Below, one piece after another: positions 28,179 through 36,458 of a stretch of 64,000 nt of DNA. Position numbers and translations under genes: made by a program. The notes under the pieces are model-generated. The model had not been told where the DNA came from. It searched no databases and saw nothing but the letters and a program-made list of their open reading frames with translations. Source of the stretch: Microbacterium enclense (GTDB lineage Bacteria > Actinomycetota > Actinomycetes > Actinomycetales > Microbacteriaceae). Each line of letters begins with the position of its first letter. Position 1 is the stretch's first letter. Location of the stretch: contig NZ_RBZY01000002.1 of NCBI RefSeq assembly GCF_004022425.1, forward strand, positions 40,996 through 104,995, written 5' to 3'.

Positions 28179-28577
28179 GTGTCCTTCGGTGCTCGCTCCC
28201 GCCGACCGTCCGCCACGGCACCGTGCCCGTGCGGGCGCGCGGCCTTCGGCGCGTGCTGCGGTCCGCTTCTCGACGGCGCGCCGGCGCCCTCGGCCGAACG
28301 GCTGATGCGCTCGCGCTACACCGCCTTCGCCCTCGGGGACGCCGCTCACCTCGCCCGCACGTGGCATCCCCGGAGCCGTCCGGACGACGTCGATCTCGAT
28401 GACGGCATCGTGTGGGAGGGACTCGTCATCGACGAAGCCGCCGAAGACGGGGATGCCGCGGTCGTGGCGTTCCGCGCGGCGTGGCGTCGGGCGGGTGACC
28501 GCGGCGTGCTGTCCGAGCACAGCCGGTTCGTCCGACGCGGCGGGCGGTGGGTCTACGTCGACGGCGTCGTCGACTGA
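28179..28577 (+). CDS. YchJ family (UPF0225) protein
   Basis: Unknown-function protein of 132 residues. It starts with a SEC-C-like metal-binding segment CPCGRAAFGACCG, then LMRSRYTAFALGDAAHLARTWHP, the family hallmark, and ends in a SnoaL/NTF2-like fold (VVAFRAAWRR, HSRFVRRGGRWVYVDG). The cysteines are likely zinc ligands. The GTG start lies just after a TAGAGT box with no RBS, suggesting leaderless translation. Confidence 0.88.
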   Translation: MSFGARSRRPSATAPCPCGRAAFGACCGPLLDGAPAPSAERLMRSRYTAFALGDAAHLARTWHPRSRPDDVDLDDGIVWEGLVIDEAAEDGDAAVVAFRAAWRRAGDRGVLSEHSRFVRRGGRWVYVDGVVD

Positions 28578-28658
28578 CCGTCAACCCCGGTGGGTGCGTC
28601 GGCGACGGTGCGTAGGCTCGCGATCCGGAACCACAGACACGACCCGGAGGACTGTGAC

Positions 28659-29309
28659 ATGGAACGCATCGTGATCATCGGTGGACACGGCAAGGTCGCG
28701 CTGCACCTGGCGGGTCTGCTCGCCGAACGCGGCGACGAGGCGGTCTCGGTGGTGCGCAACCCCGACCACCGTGCGGATGTGCAGGACGCGGGTGGGACGC
28801 CCGTCGTGCTCGACGTCGAGAAGGCGGACGCCGACGAGATGGCCGCGGCTTTCGATGGCGCGGATGCCGTCGTCTGGTCCGCGGGCGCCGGCGGCGGCTC
28901 CGCCGAGCGGACGTATGCGGTCGACCGCGACGCGGCGCAGCGCGCCGTCGACGCGGCCGCGAAGGCCGGGGTGCGCCGCTTCGTGATGGTGTCGTGGATC
29001 GGCTCGACGCCGGATCACGGCATCCCGGAGGACGACGCGTTCTTCGCTTACGCCGACGCGAAGCTCGCCGCCGACGATCACCTCCGTGCCAGCGACCTGG
29101 ACTGGACGATCCTGGGGCCGGGCACGTTGACGCTCGACCCGCCGACGGGACGCATCACGACGGCGCCCCAGGGCAAGGGCGAGGTCGGCCGCGCCGACGT
29201 GGCCGCCGTCGTCGCGGCATCGCTCGTCCAGCCGGCCACGATCGGACGGTTCATCCGGTTCGGCGCGGGCGACACGCTCATCGCCGAGGCGCTGGTCGCC
29301 GACGCCTGA
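28659..29309 (+). CDS. NAD(P)-binding SDR-like protein
   Basis: Atypical short-chain dehydrogenase of 216 residues in the NAD(P)H-binding family related to NmrA/YwnB. The nucleotide loop is IIGGHGKVALHLAGLL (GxxGxxA/G variant), followed by ADAVVWSAGAGGGS and VMVSWIGS. There is no clear YxxxK catalytic pair in the usual place (YADAKLAAD offers Y and K four apart), so redox activity is uncertain. The ATG at 28659 has CCCGGAGGAC as RBS. Single gene, convergent with the LON-domain gene. Confidence 0.87.
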   Translation: MERIVIIGGHGKVALHLAGLLAERGDEAVSVVRNPDHRADVQDAGGTPVVLDVEKADADEMAAAFDGADAVVWSAGAGGGSAERTYAVDRDAAQRAVDAAAKAGVRRFVMVSWIGSTPDHGIPEDDAFFAYADAKLAADDHLRASDLDWTILGPGTLTLDPPTGRITTAPQGKGEVGRADVAAVVAASLVQPATIGRFIRFGAGDTLIAEALVADA

Positions 29310-29316
29310 GTGCGCG

Positions 29317-29973
29317 TCAGTCCTCGTCGGCGTCGTCGTCGTCATCCATGACCACGATGACGCCGTCGGGGACGGGGTCGCCCAGCAGCGGTTCGGCGGC
29401 CAGCGTGAGGTCGATGGTGGCCCGCAGCAGCCCGCCCATCGTGGGGGAGCGGAGCAACTGCATCTGGTCGAGCTCACCCAGCGGGGCGATCGCGGCCACC
29501 TGCCAGGCGCGTTCCCCCGGCTCGTCGGAGAGCTCCACGTCCGGATCCCAGCGCGTCACGCCGAACTCCCGCGCCCGGCCGAGGACGCGCCGCACGATGC
29601 GCTCGGCCTCCTCCAGGAGCGGGGCGAGGGCCTCGCTCCACTCCAGGTCGGGCAGAGGACGCACCTCCGCACGCGGATAGGGGGCGTCGTCGAGCCACTC
29701 GACGATCTCGAACCGTTCGGCGCCGCGGGCCACGATCGACATCTGCCCCGCTTGCGGCACGACATGGCTGAGGCGCGCCATCGTGCCGAGGGCGAAACGC
29801 TGATCGCCGCCTCCGGTCTCGACGCCGCGCTCGATGAGGACGACCCCGAACTCCGGGTCGACTTCGTCGAGGAGCATTCCCAGCATGACGAGGTAGCGCT
29901 CCTCGAAGATCCGCAGCGCCAACGGGGTGTGCGGGAAGAGAACGGCTCCCAACGGGAACATCGCGGTACCCAT
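29317..29973 (-). CDS. LON substrate-binding domain protein
   Basis: 218-residue protein that consists of the N-terminal substrate-binding domain of Lon protease without ATPase or protease domains. The opening MFPLGAVLFPHTPLALRIFEERY and GVVLIERG are family signatures. The last 13 residues are acidic (DDDDDADED). Such stand-alone LON domains are common and may act as adaptors, but the function is unknown. The ATG at 29973 is chosen; a TTG at 29985 adds four residues. Confidence 0.9.
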   Translation of the reverse strand: MGTAMFPLGAVLFPHTPLALRIFEERYLVMLGMLLDEVDPEFGVVLIERGVETGGGDQRFALGTMARLSHVVPQAGQMSIVARGAERFEIVEWLDDAPYPRAEVRPLPDLEWSEALAPLLEEAERIVRRVLGRAREFGVTRWDPDVELSDEPGERAWQVAAIAPLGELDQMQLLRSPTMGGLLRATIDLTLAAEPLLGDPVPDGVIVVMDDDDDADED

Positions 29974-30026
29974 GCCACCAGTCAACCAGCGCGGCGGCCA
30001 TCTCGGGTCGTCCCGGCCGGGGCCGG

Positions 30027-31079
30027 TCAGGCGGGTTCGTCCCGCAGGCTCTCGTGGATGCGGTGCAGATCCATCAGCAGGGAGCCCACGAGCACCCAGT
30101 GCTCGGTCGAGGGCGTGCGGATCTGCAGGGGCCGCGTCAGCGCCGGTTCCTCGACCGAGGACTCCATCGCGGGAGCGTCGAGCGCGAAGTCCAGGCGTAC
30201 ATCGTGAGCGGCGCGGTGCAGTTGCTCCGCGATCGCGCGCACCGACGGGTCGTCGACGATCGACGAGGTGTAGCCGTCGTAGATCGCGCGCGTCATGCCG
30301 ATCGTCTGCGTGACGACGGGTGTGAAGCGGTCCAGACGTGCCTGCATCTCGGCGAGGTCGGCGCGGTGGCGGGAACTGCGCGGGTTGAGCGAGAGCGAGT
30401 CGGCGCCGTCGCGGATCGCGTCGGCCGCGGCATCCCGAACCGGGCGGAGGAGGCGCGCCTCCAGGAGCAGACCTTCGAGCGACTCACGGGTCTGCGGTGT
30501 CTCGAGGGCGTCGGCGAGACGCTCGAGAGCGCCCGCGAGTTCACGCCCGAGGACGTCGAGCTTCTCGCGCGCCGGTGAGACGAGAACCGGCGGCACCAGC
30601 ACCGTGTTGACGACGATGCCGATGATCGCGCCGATGACGGTCTCCAGGACCCGGTCGACGGCGTAGTTCGGCGTCGCGGTCCCGAGCGCGAGAACGAGGA
30701 CAGCGCTGATCGCGACCTGGTTGGTGGCGCCGGGAGACATGCGCAGGCTCCACGCGACGAGGAGCGAGACGCCGCCGGCGAGCAGGATCACCCACGTCGG
30801 AGAACCGAGGAGGATGCCGAGCGCGGAGGCGATGACGACCCCGACGATCACACCGACGCTGCGCTCGACGGCGCGCGTGAACGACTGGTTGATGCTCGGC
30901 TGCACGACCAGCACCGCGGCGATTGCGGCGAAGATCGGGGGCGGCCCGGGCACGAGGAGGCCCGCGGCGATCCACGCCGCGATCATCGCGACCGCCGTCT
31001 TCGCGACCTGCAGGAACGGTCCGCGTCGCGGCGCGCGGAACGTCAGGCTTTCGCGCGGGAGGCGAAACGGGAGTCGCAT
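30027..31079 (-). CDS. FUSC-family membrane protein
   Basis: Inner-membrane protein of 350 residues of the FUSC/aromatic acid exporter type. There are about six transmembrane helices between residues 25 and 175 in the characteristic block (AAWIAAGLLVPGPPPIFAAIAAVL, cited here as IFAAIAAVL; VQPSINQSFTRAVERSVG), and a helical cytoplasmic C-terminus. The QPSINQSFxRAxERxxG pattern is the family hallmark. The start ATG at 31079 gives the basic MRLPFRLPRESLTF leader; the longer frame runs into the hxlR gene. Possible efflux role is inference. Confidence 0.86.
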   Translation of the reverse strand: MRLPFRLPRESLTFRAPRRGPFLQVAKTAVAMIAAWIAAGLLVPGPPPIFAAIAAVLVVQPSINQSFTRAVERSVGVIVGVVIASALGILLGSPTWVILLAGGVSLLVAWSLRMSPGATNQVAISAVLVLALGTATPNYAVDRVLETVIGAIIGIVVNTVLVPPVLVSPAREKLDVLGRELAGALERLADALETPQTRESLEGLLLEARLLRPVRDAAADAIRDGADSLSLNPRSSRHRADLAEMQARLDRFTPVVTQTIGMTRAIYDGYTSSIVDDPSVRAIAEQLHRAAHDVRLDFALDAPAMESSVEEPALTRPLQIRTPSTEHWVLVGSLLMDLHRIHESLRDEPA

Positions 31080-31105
31080 GAATCGAGCGTAGGACGCCGA
31101 GCCGG

Positions 31106-31471
31106 TCACCTCGGCCGATCGAGCATGGCATCCGCGTGGTCCGCCACCCACGCCATGAGCGGCAGCAGCCGTTCCATCAGATCGAGTCCGAGGTCGGTGA
31201 GGGCGTACTCGACGCGCGGCGGGACCTCGGGGTAGGCGGTGCGCCGGACCAGGCCGTCCGCCTCGAGGGTCTTGAGGGTGCTGGCCAGCATCTTCTCGCT
31301 GATACCGGTGATGGTGCGGCGGAGTTCCCCCCATCGCTGCGTGCCGTCGGACAGTGCGACGAGGACCAGCACGCCCCACTTGCCCATCACATGGTCGAGG
31401 ACCGTCCGCGTAGGGCACCCGTCCGAAAAAGCTTCGGGCCGCTCGGCCCGGATTTCTGCAAGACTCACCAT
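31106..31471 (-). CDS. HxlR-family transcriptional regulator
   Basis: Winged-helix regulator of 121 residues. It has the HxlR start CPTRTVLDHVMGKWGVLVL and the helix-turn-helix/wing TITGISEKMLASTLKTLEADGLV followed by YPEVPPRVEYALTDLG, quoted in shorter pieces. The single Cys at about residue 19 is the position used for redox sensing in QorR/YodB-type members. It is divergent from an NmrA/QorB-like reductase, the classic ytfH-ytfG type pairing. Start is the ATG at 31471 (next GTG at 31468). Confidence 0.92.
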   Translation of the reverse strand: MVSLAEIRAERPEAFSDGCPTRTVLDHVMGKWGVLVLVALSDGTQRWGELRRTITGISEKMLASTLKTLEADGLVRRTAYPEVPPRVEYALTDLGLDLMERLLPLMAWVADHADAMLDRPR

Positions 31472-31478
31472 CACGTCA

Positions 31479-31501
31479 GTACCTAACGTAGAAGTGGGTA
31501 C
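31479..31501. promoter_or_regulatory. Putative HxlR operator
   Basis: GTACC (31479-31483) and GGTAC (31497-31501) form an inverted repeat with a 13-bp spacer, 8 bp from the hxlR start and within the divergent promoter region. Confidence 0.45.
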
Positions 31502-31567
31502 CGACATTCCGGAATGTGTCTCCGATGGGCGCGTTGGTCTGGGCGTACCGACCGAAAGGACACACCC

Positions 31568-32425
31568 ATGACCCTCTTCGTCTCCGCCGCCAACGGCCAC
31601 CTCGGACGCCTCGTGCTCGACGCTCTGCTCGAGCGCGGGATCTCGGCATCCGACATCGTCGCCGGCGTCCGCACGCCCGCCGCGGCCGACGACCTCGCCG
31701 CCCGCGGCATCCGCGTCGTCGAGTTCGACTACGCCCGGCCCGAGACCCTCACCGCCGGGCTCGAGGGTGTCACCCGCGTCCTGCTCATCTCGGGCACCGA
31801 CCCCGACCGGGCCACCGGCCACCGCAACGTCGTCGAGGCCGCGCGGGCCGCGGGCGTCGAGCGTCTCGTCTACACCAGCGCACCGCGCGTGGACGAGATC
31901 GAGTACGCCCTGGGCGCGGACCACCTCGCCACGGAGCGCGTGATCGCCGCATCGGGACTGGATGCCACGATCCTGCGCAACAACTGGTACACCGAGAACT
32001 ACGTCGACGCCGTCTCCCGCGCCGCGGAGTCCGGAGTGATCGTCGCCGCCGCCGGAGACGCGCGGGTGGCCAGCGCGAGCCGGCGCGACTACGCCGACGC
32101 CGCGGCCGTGGCCCTGACCACCGACGACCTCGCGGGCCGGACGCTCGAGCTCGCGGGCGATGTCGCCTGGACGTACGACGAGCTCGCCGCGGCCGCTTCC
32201 GAGGTCCTCGGCCGCGAGGTCGTCTATCAGCCGGTGACGGTCGAACAGCTCACCGCCGGTCTCGAGCAGGCAGGCCTGGATGCCGGAACCGCGGCGTTCG
32301 TCGCCGGCATCGACGAGGCGATCTCCCGGGGTGTCCTATCGCAGACCGACGGCACCCTCGCCCGCGTCATCGGTCGCCCGACGACGCCGTTCGTCGAGGG
32401 CCTGCGCGCCGCCCTCGGCCGCTGA
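31568..32425 (+). CDS. NmrA/QorB-like NAD(P)H-dependent reductase
   Basis: Atypical SDR of 285 residues closest to QorB-type quinone reductases. The cofactor loop SAANGHLGRLVLDALL is at the N-terminus, followed by VVEFDYARPETL, LLISGTDPD, a YTSAPRVD segment and NNWYTENY. No canonical catalytic Tyr-Lys pair is evident, as in QorB. The ATG at 31568 follows CGAAAGGACA. Divergent hxlR suggests redox or electrophile control of expression. Confidence 0.9.
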   Translation: MTLFVSAANGHLGRLVLDALLERGISASDIVAGVRTPAAADDLAARGIRVVEFDYARPETLTAGLEGVTRVLLISGTDPDRATGHRNVVEAARAAGVERLVYTSAPRVDEIEYALGADHLATERVIAASGLDATILRNNWYTENYVDAVSRAAESGVIVAAAGDARVASASRRDYADAAAVALTTDDLAGRTLELAGDVAWTYDELAAAASEVLGREVVYQPVTVEQLTAGLEQAGLDAGTAAFVAGIDEAISRGVLSQTDGTLARVIGRPTTPFVEGLRAALGR

Positions 32426-32443
32426 CTCTGGTCCGGCCCGGGC

Positions 32444-32794
32444 TCACGCACTGGCGCGGGCCCGGGCGGTCAGCTTCCTTTCGCGCATCGCGAGGAACAG
32501 CGGGAACGTGAAGGCAAAGGCGGTGATGGCGGACAGCGCGACGTACAGCCAGGGGCGCCGCATCCCCTGGCGTCGCCCCTCGACGAGGATGAAGACGCTG
32601 CCGGCCACCGCGACGACGAGCAGGTCGACGGTGATCGACGACACCGCCGGCCCGCTGGAGACCAGGTCGCCCAGGAAGTCCACCATCTGCACCACGGCGA
32701 CGACGTTGAAGGTCCACGTTCCGACGAGCCCGAGGATCGACAGCACGAGGAGCGCCACCGACAGCGGCGTCCAGTGTTCGGTGAGGTCAGACAT
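32444..32794 (-). CDS. DUF2834 domain membrane protein
   Basis: 116-residue protein with three transmembrane helices at about 13-33, 53-73 and 82-105. The family signature is FILVEGRRQGMRRPWLY, followed by a helix and the end FLAMRERKLTARARASA. Unknown function. The ATG at 32794 starts MSDLTEHWTPLS; the much longer frame upstream is open by chance over neighbouring genes. Divergent from the DksA-like gene. Confidence 0.85.
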   Translation of the reverse strand: MSDLTEHWTPLSVALLVLSILGLVGTWTFNVVAVVQMVDFLGDLVSSGPAVSSITVDLLVVAVAGSVFILVEGRRQGMRRPWLYVALSAITAFAFTFPLFLAMRERKLTARARASA

Positions 32795-32857
32795 GCGCCG
32801 ATCCTGACGGCTCGGAGCTTCACGATCCAGTCCCGCCGCGATGTCGTGCCCCCGCAG

Positions 32858-32863
32858 TACCGT
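32858..32863 (+). promoter_or_regulatory. -10 box for the leaderless DksA/TraR gene
   Basis: TACCGT ends 6 nt before the ATG at 32870. Confidence 0.4.
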
Positions 32864-32869
32864 CGAGGG

Positions 32870-33211
32870 ATGGATGCCACTCGCGCCACGGCTCTGCTCG
32901 ACGAGCTCGACCGCGCCGTGGAGCGACGGCTGCGACATCTGACCGAGAACACCGAGAGCCTGCGCCACGATCGGGCGGATGCCACGGCCGACGACGAGCA
33001 CGACCCCGAAGGCTCCACGCTGTCGGGGGAGTGGGCGCACGCCGATTCTCTGGCGCGCGAGGCGCGCGCGGAGCGCGACGAGGTCCGTGCGGCGCGGGAG
33101 CGCGTGGCATCCGGAACCTTCGGCGTGTGCGAGGTGTGCGGTCGCCCGATCACCGACGCGCGCCTGGAGGCGCGGCCGACGGCGCGACGCTGCATCGCCT
33201 GCGCGATCTGA
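32870..33211 (+). CDS. DksA/TraR-type C4 zinc finger protein
   Basis: 113-residue protein with a coiled-coil N-terminal half (LLDELDRAVERRLRHL) and a C-terminal four-Cys zinc finger: CEVCG at about 86-90 and CIAC at about 109-112, with the conserved RLEARPTARR between. It resembles the short DksA/TraR family members that contact RNA polymerase through the secondary channel. Coiled-coil acidic tip residues are not clearly conserved, so effect on transcription is inference. Start lacks an RBS. Confidence 0.88.
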   Translation: MDATRATALLDELDRAVERRLRHLTENTESLRHDRADATADDEHDPEGSTLSGEWAHADSLAREARAERDEVRAARERVASGTFGVCEVCGRPITDARLEARPTARRCIACAI

Positions 33212-33220
33212 AGCCCCGCG

Positions 33221-33226
33221 TAGGCT
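33221..33226 (+). promoter_or_regulatory. -10 box for the leaderless SCO4848-family gene
   Basis: TAGGCT ends 6 nt before the GTG at 33233. Confidence 0.45.
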
Positions 33227-33232
33227 CGCAGG

Positions 33233-33448
33233 GTGGAACCCCTGCTGATCGTCCTGCTGTTCGCCAACGCCGTCTTCAACGCCGTCGTGTGGCCCCGGTT
33301 CTATCCGCGGATCGCGAAGGACCCCCGGGCGCGGGATGCCGCGGGCAAGCCGACGCCGTTCCTCATCGTGCATACCGTGCTGATCGCGATCGCCCTGGTG
33401 CTGGCGCTCGCGTCGGTGATCGCCGCGATCGCGGCCCTCGTCTCCTAG
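33233..33448 (+). CDS. SCO4848 family membrane protein
   Basis: 71-residue actinobacterial membrane protein with two helices (about 3-22 and 45-68). The loop FNAVVWPRFYPRIAKDPRARD and the GKPTPFLIVH segment are the family signature. Function unknown. GTG start, TAGGCT box 6 nt upstream and no RBS, so the mRNA is probably leaderless. Confidence 0.85.
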   Translation: MEPLLIVLLFANAVFNAVVWPRFYPRIAKDPRARDAAGKPTPFLIVHTVLIAIALVLALASVIAAIAALVS

Positions 33449-33551
33449 GAGCACGGCTCTGTAGAATGGGCCTGCGGGTTCGCCCGCCGCACCTCGTGCA
33501 TCTACCTACCGGACCGGCAAGGCGGCACCGCCCCACGCCCCGGAGATCCGC

Positions 33552-34799
33552 ATGCACCACCCCGTCCCGACCACCTCGTCACGCCCCCTGATCCACCACA
33601 CGGGGTTCTGGTACTTCCCGGTCGCCTTCGTCGCGCGCCTGCCGTTCGCGATGATGACGGTCGGCGTCCTGGCCCTCGTGGTGTCGGTGCGCGGCTCGGT
33701 CGCCCTCGGCGGGCTCACGTCGGCCGCGGTCGGCATCGGCGTCGTCATCGCGGGTCCCGTGCTCGGCGATCTCGCCGACCGGTTCGGGCAGTCGCGCGTG
33801 CTCGTGCCGACGGGTCTGGCCAATGGCATCCTGCTCGCGCTCTTCCCCCTCGTCGTGGATTCTCCCGCCGCCGACGGCCTGGTGCTCGCGAGCGCCGTCG
33901 CGATCGGCCTGACCGGTCCGCAGACCGCGGCGATGTCGCGCAGCCGCGTCATGGCGTTGATCGGCGACCGGATCGCGCCCGACCGGCGCGAGCGCACGTT
34001 CTCGCGCGCCATGGCGTACGAGTCCGCGGCGGACGAGACGGCGTTCGTCATCGGCCCGTTCGTGGTCGGCGTGCTCGCGGCCATCGTCGCACCGTGGGCG
34101 CCCATCGCCGCGGCCGCCGCGCTGAGCTTCGTCTTCGTCACCGCGTTCGCGCTGCATCCGACGGGTCGTGTCGTTCCGGTCGCGTCGGAGCGCGGAGCCA
34201 TGGCCCCGGCCCGCGAACTGCTGCGGCCGCGGATGCTCATGCTCGTCGTGGCGGTGTTCGGCGTCGGCGCCTTCTTCGGCTCGACCCTCACCTCGCTCAC
34301 CGCGTTCATGGAGGAGCGCGGAGCGCCCGAGGCCGGGGCTCTGCTGTACGGCGTCATGGGGGTCGGCTCCGCGGTGCTCGCGCTGGCGGTGGCGGTGCTG
34401 CCCGCTCGCTTCTCGCTGCGCTGGCGTCTGGCGATCTTCGCCATCCTCCTCTTCGCGTCGGCGGGGGCGTACTCGGTCGGCGGGTCGGTGGTGACGGTCA
34501 CCGTGGTGCTGTGCCTCATGGGCATCGGCGTCGGACCCTCGCTCGTCACGCTGTTCAGCCTCGCCGGGTACCGCGCGCCGGCCGGTCGCACCGCGACGAC
34601 GATGACCGTGCTCGCCTCCGCCCTGACACTCGCGCAGGCGCTGTCATCGGCGGTCACCGGTGCCGTCGCCGAACGCGCGTCGGTCGAGACGGCGATGCTG
34701 TTCCCGGCGGGTGCGGCGCTGATCGTCCTCGCCATGGGGGCGGCGAACCTCGTTCACGCCCGCCGGTGGGATGCCGCCGGCCCGTCGTCGATCGGGTAG
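33552..34799 (+). CDS. MFS transporter
   Basis: Major facilitator of 415 residues with twelve predicted helices. It carries LGDLADRFGQSRVLVPTG between helices 2 and 3, the MFS signature A variant, and lacks an obvious binding domain. Substrate cannot be named. It has a likely promoter with TAGAAT at 33462-33467 and a 90-nt leader. Its last 46 nt overlap the convergent YidC-like gene. Confidence 0.88.
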   Translation: MHHPVPTTSSRPLIHHTGFWYFPVAFVARLPFAMMTVGVLALVVSVRGSVALGGLTSAAVGIGVVIAGPVLGDLADRFGQSRVLVPTGLANGILLALFPLVVDSPAADGLVLASAVAIGLTGPQTAAMSRSRVMALIGDRIAPDRRERTFSRAMAYESAADETAFVIGPFVVGVLAAIVAPWAPIAAAAALSFVFVTAFALHPTGRVVPVASERGAMAPARELLRPRMLMLVVAVFGVGAFFGSTLTSLTAFMEERGAPEAGALLYGVMGVGSAVLALAVAVLPARFSLRWRLAIFAILLFASAGAYSVGGSVVTVTVVLCLMGIGVGPSLVTLFSLAGYRAPAGRTATTMTVLASALTLAQALSSAVTGAVAERASVETAMLFPAGAALIVLAMGAANLVHARRWDAAGPSSIG

Positions 34800-35512
34800 A
34801 ACCGGCGCAGGATCCACCGCTGCCCGAAGGTCCAGACCGTCGTGACGGCGAGGTACAGTGCCGCGGCGAGCGGGACGAACAGCGCCACGATCGCGGTCGT
34901 GAACGGGAGGACGGACGTCATCACGACCACCGACCTCGGGGTGGCCGGGTCGAACGGCGGGCGGAGGAAGCGTCGCGTGAGTTCCCCCGCGCCGACGATG
35001 ACGGCGACGACGATCGCGACGAGCGCGAAGGTCATGACATCCGCCGATCCGCTGACGAGCGCCGTGAGCAGACTCGTGCCGAGCGGTACCCCCACGAGCT
35101 GCTCAGCGAGCAGGGCATTGGCGTGCCCGCCGACGGACGGGTGCAGGAACACGGCGTAGAGCAGCCCCACGACGGGTGCCTGTGCGAGGAGCGGAAGGCA
35201 TCCCGCGAACGGCGAGACGCCGGCGTCACGGTAGAGCTGCATCGTCTCGCGCTGCAGGCGTTCGGGGTTCTTGCCCCACCGTTCGCGAAGCGCACGCAGG
35301 CGCGGGGCGAGCCGCGCGCGGTCCCGTTCGGCGCGGGCTTGCGAGACCCCGAGCGGGACGAGCGCGATGCGCACCGCGAGGGTGACGAGGACGACCGCCA
35401 GCGCGGCGGCGGCGCCGCCGGCGACGGAGGAGAGGAGGGCGGTGAGGACGAGCAGGCCCTGGGTGGTCAGATCGAGCAGGGCCGCGAGCGGCGGCAGGGT
35501 GAAGGGGTCCAA
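34754..35512 (-). CDS. YidC/Oxa1-family membrane protein insertase, probable paralogue
   Basis: 252-residue polytopic protein of the YidC/Oxa1 family. Five helices are predicted. The first conserved helix holds the essential Arg in LAVRIALVPLG, followed by the coiled-coil C1 loop (RLAPRLRALRERWGKNPERL), the QRETMQLYRDAGVSPFAGCLP motif and a C-terminal basic tail. The locus is not next to rpmH/rnpA/jag, so this is probably a second copy; that is inference. Start uncertain: TTG at 35512 is used. A small membrane gene lies 82 nt upstream in the same direction. Confidence 0.83.
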   Translation of the reverse strand: MDPFTLPPLAALLDLTTQGLLVLTALLSSVAGGAAAALAVVLVTLAVRIALVPLGVSQARAERDRARLAPRLRALRERWGKNPERLQRETMQLYRDAGVSPFAGCLPLLAQAPVVGLLYAVFLHPSVGGHANALLAEQLVGVPLGTSLLTALVSGSADVMTFALVAIVVAVIVGAGELTRRFLRPPFDPATPRSVVVMTSVLPFTTAIVALFVPLAAALYLAVTTVWTFGQRWILRRFYPIDDGPAASHRRA

Positions 35513-35594
35513 GGAAGTGTCCGTTCGTGGGAAGCGATCAGGGCGGATCGGCCACGAAGGGATGCCACAGACGCCGAGGAGGGCGTCGGGCGGT

Positions 35595-35882
35595 CTACGC
35601 GGCCAGGGCCGCGTGTCCGGGAGCTCGCGGGCGCGGGTGGCCGGCGGCGTCGGGATCGCTCTGCGCGAGCGGGGCGGAGGGGTCGATGGGTCTCGTCGGA
35701 CGCGCGGGCGCTGCACCGGACACCAGGCGGAACATCACGACCGCGAGCACGACGGTCATCACGACCGCGGCCGCCAGCGCCAGCGCGATCAGCGGCGCCG
35801 GGGAGGCGCCGCCGTCGGGGACGAGCGCGATCTCCGCGGTGACGAGGAGGAGGTTGAGGGCGGTGAGGAACGAAGCGATCAT
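35595..35882 (-). CDS. Small membrane protein, DUF6412-like
   Basis: 95-residue protein with two helices at about 4-24 and 27-53 and a Pro/Ala-rich hydrophilic C-terminus (APARPTRPIDPSAPL). The N-terminus MIASFLTALNLLLVTAEIAL resembles proteins found next to accessory YidC genes in Microbacteriaceae. I am not certain of the family name. Likely co-transcribed with the YidC-like gene and divergent from the ACT-domain gene. Confidence 0.65.
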   Translation of the reverse strand: MIASFLTALNLLLVTAEIALVPDGGASPAPLIALALAAAVVMTVVLAVVMFRLVSGAAPARPTRPIDPSAPLAQSDPDAAGHPRPRAPGHAALAA

Positions 35883-35935
35883 CCCGTTCTCCCCTCTCCT
35901 CGGTCCGGCCCTCACGCTACCAGCGGCCCGGTGGC

Positions 35936-35941
35936 TACGCT
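35936..35941 (+). promoter_or_regulatory. -10 box for the leaderless ACT-domain gene
   Basis: TACGCT ends 7 nt before the ATG at 35949. Confidence 0.45.
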
Positions 35942-35948
35942 TTCGCAC

Positions 35949-36458
35949 ATGACGACTCTCGTGATCACCGTGGTGGGCGACGACCGGGCCGGGCTCGTGG
36001 CCTCCCTCGCCGACATCGTCGACGCGCACGGCGGCAACTGGGAGACGAGCGAGATGGCCGAACTCGCCGGGGCGTTCGCCGGGATCGTCGAGGTGTCGGT
36101 GTCGGCGGATCGCGCGGATGACCTGCGCGCGGCGCTCGAGGCGGCGGCCGGCACGCTGCGGGTCACGGTGCACGGTCCGGCTCCGGTCCCGGCGACGGCG
36201 GCCCGCACGGTGGCGCTCACGGTCATGGGCAATGACCGGCCCGGCATCGTGCGCGAGATCACCGGCGCGCTGAGCGCCCGCGGTGCGAGCATCGAGCGCA
36301 TGTCGACCCGGACGACGGATGCCGCGATGGCCGGCGGTCGCCTGTTCGAGGCCGCGCTCACCGCCATGCTCGTCAGCGGTGCCGAGGTCGACGACCTGGT
36401 GGAGGACCTGCAGAATCTCGCGGCCGAGATCCAGGTCGACGTCACACTGATCGACTGA
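35949..36458 (+). CDS. Two-ACT-domain protein, GcvR-like
   Basis: 169-residue protein made of two ACT domains (about 3-75 and 88-165). Each begins with the signature VVGDDRAGLVASLADI or VMGNDRPGIVREITGAL. Layout and length match the glycine cleavage system repressor GcvR and related amino-acid sensors. No gcv genes are nearby, so the ligand is open. Leaderless start likely. Its last 17 nt overlap the convergent DUF3054 gene. Confidence 0.87.
   Translation: MTTLVITVVGDDRAGLVASLADIVDAHGGNWETSEMAELAGAFAGIVEVSVSADRADDLRAALEAAAGTLRVTVHGPAPVPATAARTVALTVMGNDRPGIVREITGALSARGASIERMSTRTTDAAMAGGRLFEAALTAMLVSGAEVDDLVEDLQNLAAEIQVDVTLID

Noticed and set aside
28659..29309. Classical SDR with YxxxK catalysis
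   Set aside because: YADAK fits the spacing, but the surrounding sequence is of the atypical NAD(P)-binding group, so activity was not assigned.
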